Assembly (NCBI GenBank): GCA_030737835.1
Contig: CM060851.1
Span: 6,437,635-6,501,634 of the forward strand
Direction: 5' to 3'
DNA from: Acorus gramineus
Taxonomy: Eukaryota; Streptophyta; Magnoliopsida; Acorales; Acoraceae
DNA: 64,000 nt
This document shows, piece by piece, positions 22,866 to 34,027 of this stretch. Below the pieces are notes generated by a model, which had not been told where the DNA came from, did not search any database, and saw only the letters and a list, made by a program, of their open reading frames with translations. How positions within the stretch are numbered: the first letter of the stretch is position 1; each line of letters begins with the position of its first letter. Both the position numbers and the translations under genes were made by a program.

Positions 22866-24770
22866 ATGGATTCCAAGTTCATGGTGCCACTTATCCTGGT
22901 GAGCATAAATAGTTTTCCAAAAGTTAGGCGCTGCCACGATAGATCAGCCCCACTTTTTAGTCTAACTTTTAATCCTAGAACCATATACATATGTTTCGAA
23001 AATCTGTATAGGGTAATTTTTATTTTTTGTCTTAGTTTTAATTTCAAAATTGGTTCTCGATCAATTTTAAATACAAAACTGGTACAAGTCAATTTGATTA
23101 CGTCATTGCTCCCACATAATTTTATTTTTATACTATTTGACGTGCATCCAAATCACATATCCTATATACAAAAAATCCAAGACAGTGCTCATCTAGTCAA
23201 ACAGGCCTAGGACCAATTTTAAAATTAAAAAAATTACAGTTAAAAATAAAAATTGCCCTTACGTCTTTTTATGTAGAAGATACATGTACTTTGGGTTGAC
23301 GAACAAAAAAAAACATTATCCTTTAAAATTAAAATTATTGTTCTAGTTCTTTGATTATTTTTCTTCTCTCCTTCCAATGTAGCTACTCTCGATAGGAGCA
23401 GCAAAGGTGGCCTTGTCTTCAAGCAATGGATTTTCTTTTGCTGCTAAAGCCCACTGGAAGACCGTCCTCCCCGACACTGCCATGCCCGTTGTCATCAATG
23501 AACTCCTCCATCCCGGTGAGTGAAAGACTTATTTTATAATGTTGATAAACCAAAGCAGCCGAAGCTTGGATACATTCAGTTCATTTTACAGTCCTATACA
23601 CTGTGATGAAAAATAAAAAAAACACATATTTCTTTTCTTTTTTTTTAAATAAATTTTTTTTTTTTCAAAGAGATGAAAACACTATAGTATGTCTTTATAT
23701 ATTTCATTCTATATAGCAATATATATTTCAATAAAAAAAAGCATAAAATTAAAAAAAAAAGTGTGAAATGTAAATGAGACTGTAAGAGGATGGAAATCAT
23801 TTTTCAAACAGGTGATTTTCTCCCATTAGTTTCTCTAATAGGTTATTTGAGTTTTATCGATTTTTTACATCTCATCGGGTTAAATAGAATCAGAATTCAA
23901 AGCAGATGAATGATTAACTGGTTCAACCGACAGGTCAGTTTGGGTTCTAAAACAATATTACCGTTAACTTATGCAGGAAAGAGAGGGCATAGTACGGGTG
24001 TTATCATCGATTTGGTTCTAAACCAACTCTACGGAAATGTAAAATTGAACTCTCTCCAAAAAATACCCGATGCAACACTCTACTTCCTTGAAGATGATCT
24101 CAAACGACCAGGCACGCGCATGCACATCCAACTCACCAAAAGAACCACCGATTCCACGGCCTTCCTCCCCCTAAAAGAGGCCAAATCCATACCCTTCTCC
24201 ACCGTCGACCTCCCTAACACCCTCTCTCGCTTCTCCATCAAACCCAAATCCAAACTGGCCCTCCTCATGCAGAAAACCCACCAACTGTGCGAGGCCCCAG
24301 CCCTGAAGTCCGAGGTGAAGCACTGCGCGACCTCTCTCGAGTCCATGGTCGACTTTGCCGTGTCCGAGCTCGGGACAAACAAAGGGGTCCAAGCGATGGC
24401 GACGGTTTTGGAGGATCGAAAGGAGAAGGTGGCAGAGAAAAAAAATAGCCCATACAAGTGGTACACCGTGGCGGGGACGGCGAAGCAGGTATCAGACGCT
24501 AAGACGATGACGGTGAACTGCCACCCAGTGACGTACGCGTACCTGACCTATTATTGCCACTCGATCGCGGGGACGAGGACTTACATGGTGCCCTTCGTCG
24601 GGGATGATGGGACCAAGGCCGAGGTGGTGGCGGTGTGTCACACTGACACGTCGGAGTGGGACCCGAAGCACCTAGCGTTTCAGATGCTGCATGTGAAGCC
24701 AGGAACTGTACCGATATGCCATACTTTAGTTGCGGACACCATCGTCTGGATGACTATCTTAGTCATCTGA
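22866..24770 (+). CDS. BURP-domain protein B, 3 exons
   Basis: Exons are 22866-22898, 23383-23515 and 23977-24770, giving 319 residues. Signal peptide MDSKFMVPLIL/LLSIGAAKVA, family box HWKTVLPDTAMP, then the BURP domain from YFLEDDL (91; the first of the usual FF pair is Tyr). CH pairs are at 237, 249, 276 and 303 in perfect CHX10CHX25CHX25CH spacing. It is closest to gene A: both share the AKRGH-type segment after intron 2 and a TMTVNCH stretch. The C-terminus differs: the conserved 'VWMT' continues as ILVI because the usual stop is not in frame, adding three residues. It probably has the same function as A, with promoter differences (the G-box is altered). Confidence 0.9.
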
Positions 24771-24906
24771 TAATCGTTGTTAGTTTTAGCTATGTTTTAG
24801 CTTTCATATAGGTTGGTCGTTCCTTTGATTTCCCGTCTATATATGCTGTTTGTGCATCTGTGATAGTTGTTACGGGCTTGTGAACTCAGCTCGCAAATCG
24901 CAATGC

Positions 24907-24912
24907 AATAAA
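24907..24912 (+). terminator. Poly(A) signal of BURP B
   Basis: AATAAA in 'gcaataaataaagtgttgatcc', 137 bases after the stop. Confidence 0.6.
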
Positions 24913-24969
24913 TAAAGTGTTGATCCAGTAATTCAGTTTTAATATTTACATGAAATGTCGTGCACCGTG

Positions 24970-25950
24970 CACGCACTCAATGTTTTTATACCACCTGTGT
25001 GGCATTATTTCATTAGGCCAAACGGGGATATGAGGTTCTCACCCATATAGGATTACTCTGAAATTAACCGGGAGAGACGGGCCTTTGGCGATGAAATGAA
25101 CCCTCGAATATATGAGAGTAACAGTAGGGCTAGTAAATAAATCAAGCCGCTCGGGCTCGACTCGGTTTGAGCTCTTTTAGGCTCGTTCAATTAGATAAAC
25201 GAGCGAGCTTGAACAATTTTTAAAGCTCAGTTTGACTCGAGACCTGGATCGAACTTCATTTTGTGTTTAAACTCAGCTAGCTCGTTTATGTTATAAAAAA
25301 CTTAGTTAAAGCTTAGTTCAACTCCTTTGTAAAATCAAAACATTAAACCAATACAAAGTTACGTTCGTTTAGGCTCATGAACTTCGCTCATTTAGGCTAA
25401 AATTTTGTTTTCAACCCCTAAAAATCCTAAATTAAAGAAGAACACTAGGCTCGTTAAGGCTAGTGAGCTTGGCTCAGCTCAGCTCGACTCACCTCGTTTA
25501 TAAATGAGCCGAGTTTAAACATGTCAAAGTTCGACTTGTTCGGCTCGTTTACCACCCCTAAGTAGCAAACAAGGAAAATGAATTTCCACACCCCACTGTA
25601 GTGTGCATTCTTATATGCGGTCCACATTTTTTCTTTTTTCTTTTATACAATATTCTATTAAAATATATACTTTTATATAAAATAAAATATATACTGAAAT
25701 ATAATAGTATATTTTTTATTAAATTTTTTTCTTTTTACTTCATAAACTATGATGTACACCATACACTATAATAACGCAGTATATAGAGCATTATACCGAT
25801 ATCATAGTGTATTGGATTGCAAATGGGACTGTAAAACAGACTGAGCTATAATCTCTCTAAGTGAGTAATAACACAAAATCTTTTTGGATAATTTGATATT
25901 TTAATCCTAAAATTAAAACATAAAAACGAAAAAGCGAATAAAATAAAAAA
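24970..25950. repeat. Downstream flank of unit B
   Basis: It matches the flank after gene A ('atatgaggttctcaccc', 'cactgtagtgtgca', an AT-rich repeat at 25640-25850). The only extra segment is the 'gctcg' MITE-like element. It is non-coding. Confidence 0.65.
25133..25562. mobile_element. MITE-like 'gctcgactcg' element, copy 2
   Basis: Starts 'gggctagtaaataaatcaag' and ends 'ggctcgtttaccacccct', the termini being roughly inverted (GGGGTGGTAAACGAGCCGA). Gene A's flank reads straight through here, so this copy inserted after the A/B duplication. Confidence 0.65.
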
Positions 25951-26611
25951 AGAATTGAAAATAACATGTTCAAGTTTTTTCTTTAAAAAAAAAGGAACAA
26001 AAAAACCCTGAAATGGTGGGATAAAAAAAATAAAAAAAAAACTGAAAAGGAGGTTGCATTATTTTCCTCCCTGCTGTTTCTTGTTGGTGTCGTTTTTCCG
26101 GTTCTTTAACCATCAAATTCTTCTTTATTTCTTTCATCATTAAAAATTGATTCATCAATCACCTTTTTTTTATTGATTCAGAAATTTTTTTCATTTAATA
26201 AAAAAATTAAAGTAGCATGCCTACCAATTTTATTTTTATAAAACTCTACTAAAGGCATAAACAATTCAATTAGAATTAATTCTAAAATCCAAAATACACC
26301 CCACTAATAAAAATTATTAACTCTCCTTTGGGAAGTACATATATAAACCATTTAAGCACTGATAAATATTATTTCAATATAGATAAATATGCTAGCATAA
26401 TAAGTCATTACAAAATTTTAGTTGTTTAGTTTATCTTTAAAAAATGGTGGATGAAATGTAATTAAGATGGGAATAAATATTTATGACTTTCTTATCAACA
26501 GTTTTGCCCCCGTAAGTTATGTTTTTAATTCATATTCATAAACTAAGTGAAAAGCAAAAATTTCCATTGTCAATACAAAGCTCTCTCGGATACTCTTTTC
26601 TTCTTACAATA

Positions 26612-27958
26612 ATGATTCCTAGGCCTCAATTTTTCAGGCCCCATCACAGGCCCCATGATGTGGCAAGTGTACATTGTCTATGATACCATTTACTTAATAA
26701 CTACCTAAACATGTATCCCTATGTTTGTGGAGTATCATTTAATTCTGAAAAATTCTGTATTTATTCATCATTAATGGATTCTTAAAATCTTGCAATAATA
26801 TTTGAGAGAGACCGAAGAAACCATTGATGGTGAAACAATTGAAAATCTGTCTTGTATGCGAAATAAGGAGGTTTTGCATTACGGAATTGATTTTGTTTAC
26901 GAAGAATACGTGGGAGCAAATCAAAAATTCTATTTTTGAAGAGAAGGCACGAAATCGTTTTTTTTTTCCGATTTGGATCTCACATCAATGTCTCTCGGAT
27001 CAGGTTTGACATTATTAGATTTGTAAAAAAATTGTGTTTTGCTTTTTGTTTTAAATATTTAAACACAATTTTTTTTCATGTATTGAATGTCATTTATCAC
27101 ATTTTGATTTGTTTTTGTTTCAATATCTAAATGTAACACTCGATATCGTTACATTTTATATATGAGTAGTTTGTTTGATGTTACTGTTACATTGTTGACA
27201 ATGTAATTTTTTAAATCTGTATTATTTTTGTTACATTCGTAAATGTAACAGTCAACCGCATGCATGTATTGATTTATATTTGTTACATTTATGAATGTAA
27301 CATTTGTATTGCATTTGTTGCAATGTAAATAGTAATTTATATTTGTTACATTTATTACTATAACAGTCAAATACATATGTTTGTTAAATGTATCACACAA
27401 TAAAAAAAGTGTTTGACATTTTCTATAAAATGTAACTGACTATTAAAAATATAATCTGTTTCTAAATTGTTTAAACATTGCATGGAATGTAAAATATTTA
27501 GGTAGGAAAATGAAATTGTTTGTTATATTTATGTAAATGTAACAATTCTGATGTAAATGTAACAAATCGTTGTGAGACATATAAATATTTAATAAAGGTA
27601 TTTGATGTAACTAATTCATATAGTAACCATATGTATTTTTTTATTTAAATTTGAATACAATAAATATCCAACTTTTTTAGTGTAATTTAGGTTCAATTGT
27701 AATTTAGGTAAGGATTTTAAAATTCAAAATTTGAAATGGTTAAATGGATTTCAAGATTGACATGGAAAGATAATAACCGAATAGAGAAAAATGAGGGATT
27801 TGGGTTAATGAGAGAGATTTTTAATGAAGGACATATTTGTATTTTGTCATTTAACTATTTTTTAAAAAGTCAACAAACCAAAAAAAAATAACCAATGAGA
27901 TGATGACACCTCATGGGGCTTGTGAGTGGGGCTTATATTTTGGGGCCTAGGTATCATG
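26612..27958. mobile_element. 1.35 kb TIR element with TGTTACATT-rich interior
   Basis: The left end ATGATTCCTAGGCCTCAA and the reverse complement of the right end (ATGATACCTAGGCCCCAA) match over about 50 bases including 'aggccccat' and 'gatgtgg/gaggtgt'. The interior 27120-27600 is full of TGTTACATTT and its complement AAATGTAACA in both orientations. A short frame near 26824 (MVKQLKICLVCEIRRF) is not recognised. The right end of a second copy forms the first 156 bases of the window. Confidence 0.65.
27125..27560. repeat. Irregular GTTACATT / AATGTAAC repeat
   Basis: More than ten copies of GTTACAT or its complement ATGTAAC occur at irregular spacing, often as facing pairs, so the single strand can form many small hairpins. 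It lies in the interior of the 26612-27958 element. Confidence 0.65.
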
Positions 27959-27965
27959 ACTGTTT

Positions 27966-29160
27966 CTTCTTAACATCAACACCACCCGAACGACAGGTAC
28001 TTTATAGTTCAGTGACATCACCGGGCGATCGCTATGACGTCAACCTTTGATGGGGAGGAGCAGTTGCTACCATCGATGACAGAGAGTGAGGCACGTGGTT
28101 AATAAGTGAAAAACTAAAATAAATAAGAATCTATATATATTATATTTAGTGGTATATGAATTTCAAACAATTTTTAAAATTAAGATGTTTTAGGTTATTC
28201 AATTCAAAAGAATATATAGGCTCATTATTAAACCTATTGTCATCCCTTCTTATAAATCAACTGTCAAATCAATTGGCATCATTTTTTTATTTTTTATAAA
28301 TATTTAAAAGTATAATACCATCTAATTTTAGAATTGTAAATTAATAAACTCGTTAAAACAAGTAAATCAACAAAACTCGAATATTAAATTCTTAGAAAAT
28401 TGAACTTTTGAAAGCTCAATAGAGAGGAATTTAAAAAATTGGAATTGACGGCCATGCAACACAGGTTGTCACCTAGGGTCCCCTAAATTTATTTCTTATT
28501 TTATACGATTTTTCTCTTTCTTTTAAATTTTTTATTTTAAACGTATCCATTTTTATGTATATGGTTTGTTATTTATTTAATTGATTTTTATTTTAATGAG
28601 ATTTTATTTCATTTGTTATTTGATTTACAAAAACATTATCTCGATGGATTTGTGTTAGTTTTCTTATTTTCAGGTTTTTTTATGTTTTTTTATTTTTGTG
28701 TTTTTTTATATTGCGTGTGATATTTTTATGTATTTATTTTAAATTCTTATAAAATCATTAAATCTCTAAACAAATAAAAGTTTAGAACCATGCAATATAA
28801 ATTTTTTATTGATTGTATACAAATTTTTCAATGGCATATATATTTTTAAATTTTAAATTATAAACACACACAAAATATCTATTTTGATATTTCACAATTT
28901 TGTCCATGGCTAATAAGAAAAATGCATATGAAGTTGAAAACTTAAAAAAATATGAAGAAGGAAAAGATCTGATTACTAAATAACATAGAATTGACTTAAA
29001 AATAAAAATCTAATTTCACAAACTATTGGTATTCAAACGAACATTCTTCACAAGGATTAATATAAAATAAGAATTTGAAGTTAGAGATTTAAAATAAATA
29101 TGAAAAAGTGAGATATTTATCACTAAATAATATAGTTACGGTGACTTAAAAATAAAAATA
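27966..29160. other. AT-rich non-coding stretch
   Basis: No gene, RNA or clear repeat was found. A small GC-richer patch (27980-28100) and long runs of A and T are present. 28920-29130 has two near-parallel 'tatgaa(a/g)aag...gatttaaaaataaaaat' phrases that also occur at 39520-39735. Confidence 0.4.
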
Positions 29161-30875
29161 TCTTGTTCTTTATATTTTTTTCCTATTTTATTGAGATATT
29201 TTTTTATTTTATCTAAAAGAAGTAGAATTATAATTTTTTAAAAACACTATCAAGAAAAGAATTTTTTTTTTTTTTTTTGTGAAAATGGGCTCCTCAGTTG
29301 CTCGTCCAGTGCTCATTTCCCAACTGTTTTTTAGAGGTGACCCGACCAACATGATCGAGCTACCCCAAAATTTAGATATTATACAAATGAGCGTTATTAT
29401 ATTCAATCCATTTTACAGCTCTGCTTGCAGTCTCATACACTATAATAGTACGTACAGTATATACTGCACTATCATAGTATATGGGATTCTCCCATTGTGT
29501 ATGGCGTAAGAAAAAAATTATATTTTTAAAGTGAAAAATACACTATCATATCTTAGTATATACTTCGTTTCATATAATAACATGTTCTTCATTAAGAGAG
29601 AGTGATTTAAAAAAATAAAATGGTGTGGACTACAGTTGAGGATACAAGAGGCTAGACGTTTCATTTTCCTAATATAAATCATTTCGATCCACCAACTCTA
29701 GCTAAGCATCGGTATCACAATTACATCATTGGCGGACCCCAAAACCTCAATCATCATATTTAATTTTAGGAAAATAATATATGTCCAACTTCTCGTGGAG
29801 CCTCATTTTCAGTCCACACTGTTTTTTTCAAAAAGAAAAAATTTTATACACTGTTTCATTAAAATACATATTATTATATGAAATGATAAAGTTTTTTTTT
29901 GTTCTATACACTGTAATAGAACCCCATACATTTTTATTTTTATTTTGAAAAATGTAGATGTTTGCTATCCAATTTCATTATTGAATTCGAATTACAAGAT
30001 CTAAATGGAGGGAGAATAGAAGACTAAAACAAAGTAAAGCAAAGAAAAATACAAACAAGCACCGGCTTGGGTTAGAAGAGATATCAAACCGATTCGGCGG
30101 CGCACCCACCTCCGCGCTCAATCCACGATCCGCAACCCCCCCTCTCGAAATTGGATCTCGTTTATCTTGGCTATAAACCTTCCCCAATCCCGCATGGACC
30201 CACTGAACATCTCCCACATGTTCTTCTGATATGCTCGCGCCTCGTTGAAGATGCTGTCATTTCTTGTCCTCCAAATCGTACCCGCCCGATGGGACTATAG
30301 ATCGCAAGATTATAGCTGTCAGACTGTTATCATTAGGTCTCCTCAGCGCTTTCTTTTTCTCTATGCTTTTTCTGTCATACATTATTATAACACAATATAT
30401 ATTATACTATCATAATATATAAGATTATAAAATAGATCAAGTGTATTAACGCTCATGTGTGCTTTCTTTATTGAACTAAGTGCCTAATGGAGATGAGGGA
30501 GAGAATACAAACCTTATTCAATTTGCAAAAAAAGGGTGTGAACCACGTGACAGAGATACATAAATAATGACAGGAATATTAATTCAAATATCTTATGTGA
30601 GCTGATGAGAGAGGAGAATACAAACACGAATTTAATTGGGGGAGCGGGTGCGAACCTCGAAATATCAAATAAAAATATCTGATAGAGATGAGAGTCGGGA
30701 CCATATATTTTTCTTTTGAATTTTTTTCTTTCATTTTGAAACACATAATAGGGACACGTGAGATAATAATAGTGGAACAAAATATAAGCTGATAGACAGG
30801 AGCGTAATCAGGAATTATGAGAGGGTGAGCCAGAGAGCCACGAGCCGTAAAGTAGGATAAAAAAAAATAATAATT
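29160..30875. repeat. Spacer of BURP unit C, first part
   Basis: The modules match units A, B and D: a start module (29165), 'gacccgaccaacatgatcg' (29340), forward and reverse AT-rich repeats (29420-29660 and 29770-29930), 'ggagatgaggga' (30487), and 'gatagagatgagagtcggg' trimmed here to its core (30680). It is interrupted by a LINE fragment, then by an LTR element. It is non-coding. Confidence 0.7.
29933..30375 (-). mobile_element. 5'-truncated L1-type LINE
   Basis: On the minus strand the segment encodes the C-terminal end of a plant LINE ORF2: IWRTRNDSIFNEARAY, followed by FREGGLRIVD and a stop at about 30135, the tail after the zf-RVT region. It then runs through a short 3' region into an A-rich tail (AAAATAAAAATAAAAA). 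The flanking target duplication CATACATT is exact at 29925-29932 and 30376-30383. Only about 440 bp remain, so it is a dead fragment made by normal 5' truncation. Confidence 0.88.
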
Positions 30876-32029
30876 ATAAGTGTGGGGGATGGAATCCGGT
30901 TCTTTCCTTTCAGACCGGATCTTTGATGATCCGGGCTCTGGATTGTAGATCCGAGATGGTGTGGGTTGGTTCTCCCTTTCGCGTCAATTCATCACAACAT
31001 GCAGCCTCTTTGATCGTCCGGCTCCTCCTTCCTTCCCATGGGGCTTTGGACACCTGAAACTTATACCAGTGTGATACCAGCTAACGCCCCTCTGACGCTC
31101 AAGTCAGTAAATCTTTCCTTTCCGGGAATAAGAGGAATTTAGAGTCATTCCATTTTTCATAGGAGAGAGGGTCAGTGTTTGCATACCTCTAGAAGGAGGG
31201 GAAGTCTCCCCTTTTATACTCCATAAGGGCATGTTGAGCTCGGCCTTGCGGGGTGATCATATTACGATATGGAATCTCCACGTGGCCTCAGGATCCTTGA
31301 ACACGTGGCTCCTAGGGATCATCATCATACTATAACCGTTTTTCTGACGAACTGTCCTTTTTCCAGTATTAGTGAATATTCCATCCGCTAACCGTTCTTC
31401 TGCATAGGAGGGCCCTATGGCCGACTTGCCTTCTACTCGGGTATTGCCCTCTAGTCGACTTAATCTTAAGGTCGGGCAACGTGTGATTCCCGTCCTACGA
31501 CTTAACAGTGTATGGTTGCCTTTTTAGGTCGGGCTTAATCATCTGCCCGACTTTCAAAAGAAAACAGATTCATCTGAGCCGTTGGTGAAATTTCGGGCCC
31601 ATGGGTTCTCCTCCCTCCGACCCATTTTTATCAACAGGGGCTCTGGCCCTTGTGTTTATTCGGCACTGACTAATTCAATTACTTACAAATGCCCCCTTCT
31701 TTTAGGCTCTCGATTTCTGGGGGGCCCGGAAAAACTGTTATGGGGAAGCCTGCCAGACTGAACGACTTGCTCACCAAGCCTTTCCTGTCGACTGGATTTG
31801 GGTGTTGGGCTCGATGGCTTGTGCCTACAACACTTGTCACTTTCTCGAGTTGCCCTCTTCATTTAGTACCATTTACTGGGGGAGGAAGTAACTCCTCGAT
31901 TTTAATTTTTCCGCCTCGTCTTCCTGAATCGACAGTGGCGGTCAGGGTTCCGGTCCCGATCCCTTATTATGCTCTCTTGCTGTTGAGTTCTCAATTCAAT
32001 AGGATTTTCTTTCTCATAGGTTTTGTCTA

Positions 32030-32437
32030 GTGCGTCCTTCCACTCTTGTTCCTTGCTTAAAAATGGCCAACTTTCCCGACAGCTTTGTCATTGAGGAATA
32101 TACCGGGGATATGCCCCCTCAACTAGATCCTGAAACCCTCCTACTCTACTCCGGCCAGATCGAGGCTGGCATGATTACCTTCCCGTTATCTTTACTGATA
32201 ATGGAATTTCTGAGCTTCTTCGGCCTTCACCCTCTCCAGCTCGTCCCGAGCGCCTATCTCATTTTGATGGTAGTTATTGCCCTCAATCGTGCTTGCGGCA
32301 TCAACCTCGGCCTAAGCAAGGTGCGGAGCTTCTACGCACTGAAGTTCCTTAACGGAGAAGGCCGGATGTTCTACCTGACGCGGAGGTCGGCTTCGCGGGA
32401 GCTGATCAAGGATGCGCAAGAGTTCGTCTATGATTGA
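32030..32437 (+). other. Antisense reading frame in the LTR element (transposase_28-like)
   Basis: This plus-strand frame, antisense to the element, resembles the plant 'putative gypsy-type transposon' domain (Pfam PF04195): ITFPLSLLIMEFLSFFGLHP, then 'LNRACGINLGLSKVRSFYAL'. Extra antisense frames with this domain near the 3' LTR are known in Tat-lineage Ty3/gypsy elements. This supports a Tat-like origin, from memory of the family. It is part of a fossil element. Confidence 0.6.
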
Positions 32438-33370
32438 CGGTCCAAACTCTTCAAGATTCAAGGCGCGTGGGCGCCCAAAGGTTGCATGTTTCGCGTTCCA
32501 CTCCATTGGAGGGACTCTTCCCTGGGATCTGGTTGGTCTTCTTTCTTGGTGTCAACCGTTTTGCCCTCTCTTTCCTTTTTAAAACATCCTCTTTTTACAG
32601 GTGAATCGTCTCTCAATGCGTGTCCTCCTCAGGAGAGTCTCCACATGGGGGACATCGGTCGTGCCCTAAGTTTCCAGGAGAGGAGCTGAAAATCTTTATT
32701 AGGTCGCACCTCTGTCAACCCCGGCGCGACGCCTTCCCCGTCCCCTCTGCCATCTTCAAGCGGGGGTGTCTGTCCCGGAGTCTCTTCCTTGTCTCGGGGT
32801 GAGACGTCCAATCCTTCGTCCATCGGCGGGGGCGCGTTGAGGAGGTCGAATCGCCATCATAAGGTGGCGATTAGGTTGGCGGTGCCTTACAACCGCCCAA
32901 TCCAGATTGAGGAGGACGAAGACGCTTTTCCCACAGATGGCGCCAATTTGTGGAGGATGGAATCCGATTCTCCCCTCTCGGTCCAGATCTTCGATGATCC
33001 GAGCTCTGGATTGTAGACCCAAGATGGCGTGGGCTGGTTCTCCCTTTCGCGTCAATTCATCACCGCCTGCAGCCTCCTTGATCGTCCGGCTCCTCCTTCC
33101 TTCCCCTGGGGCTTTGGGTACCTGAAACTCACACCAGTGTGGTGTCAGCTAACGCCCCTCTGACGCTCAAGTCAGTAAATCTCTCCCTTCCAGGAAGAAG
33201 AGGAATTTAGAGTCATTTTGTTTTTCATAGGAGAAAGGGTCAGTGCTTGCATACCTCTAGAAGGAGGGGAAGTCTCCTCTTTTATACTCTATAAAGGCGT
33301 GCCGAGCTTGGCCTTGCGGGGTGATCATATCACGATATGGAATCTCCACGTGGCCTCAGGATCCTTGAAC

Positions 33371-33900
33371 ACGTGGCTCCTAGGGATCATCATCATACTA
33401 TAACCGTTCTTCTGACGAACTGTCCTTTTCCAGTGTCAGGGAATATTCCCTCCGCAACCATTCTTCCGCAGAGGAGGGCCCTATGGTCGACCTGCCTTCT
33501 ACTCGGGTATTGCCCTCTAGTCGGCTTAATCTTAAAGTCGGGCAACGTGTGATTCCCGTCCTGCAACTTAACAGCGTATGGTTACCTTTTTAGGTCGGGC
33601 TTAATCATCTGCCCAACTTTCGAAGGAAAGCGTGGCTCCTAGGGATCATCATCATACTATAACCGTTCTTTTGACGAACTGTCCTTTTCCAATGTCAGGG
33701 AATATTCCCTCCGCTAACCGTTCTTCCGCAGAGGAGGGCCCTATGGCTGACCTGCCTTCTGTTCGGGTATTGCCCTCTAGTCGGCTTAATCTTAAGGTCA
33801 GGCAACATGTGATTCCCGTCCTACGACTTAGTAGTGTATGGTTACCTTTTTAGGTTGGGCTTAATTATCTGCCCGACTTTCGAAGGAAAGCGAATTCATC
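33371..33900. repeat. Internal tandem duplication in the right LTR
   Basis: 'cgtggctcctagggatcatc' starts at about 33371 and again at about 33630, each followed by about 260 bp of near-identical sequence. This explains why the right LTR is 267 bp longer than the left. Confidence 0.8.
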
Positions 33901-34027
33901 TGAGCCATTGGTGAAATTTTGAGCCCATGGGTTCTCCTCCCTCCGGCCCATTTTTATCAACAGGGGCTGCTCCTAGTCCGGCCCTTGTGTTTATTCTGCA
34001 CTGACTAATTCGGTCACTTACAATAAG

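Larger units (their letters stand above)
30881..34022 (-). mobile_element. Ty3/gypsy-type LTR retrotransposon, pol-less derivative
   Basis: LTRs lie at 30881-31687 (807 bp) and 32949-34022 (1074 bp), both with TG...CA ends, flanked by the 5 bp duplication ATAAG (30876-30880 and 34023-34027). On the minus strand a primer-binding-like TTGGCGCCATCTGTGGGAA sits beside the right LTR (the 5' LTR) and a purine tract AAAAGAAGGGGG beside the left LTR, fixing the orientation. The 1.26 kb interior has no recognisable gag or pol. The LTRs differ at roughly one base in nine over the first 260, which suggests an insertion some millions of years old. It is a broken, non-autonomous fossil. It splits the spacer of BURP unit C. 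Confidence 0.9.

Noticed and set aside
22860-23210. 116-codon ORF starting in BURP B exon 1
   Set aside because: It reads through intron 1 from one base frame off the true ATG; the donor gtgagc is conserved in all four genes.
27125-27560. CRISPR-like array of TGTTACAT repeats
   Set aside because: The repeats are short, irregularly spaced and in both orientations, inside a eukaryotic transposon.
31689-32030. ORF of 113 codons in the gypsy-type element, and several short ORFs in its LTRs
   Set aside because: No recognisable domain; LTR and interior composition produce chance frames.
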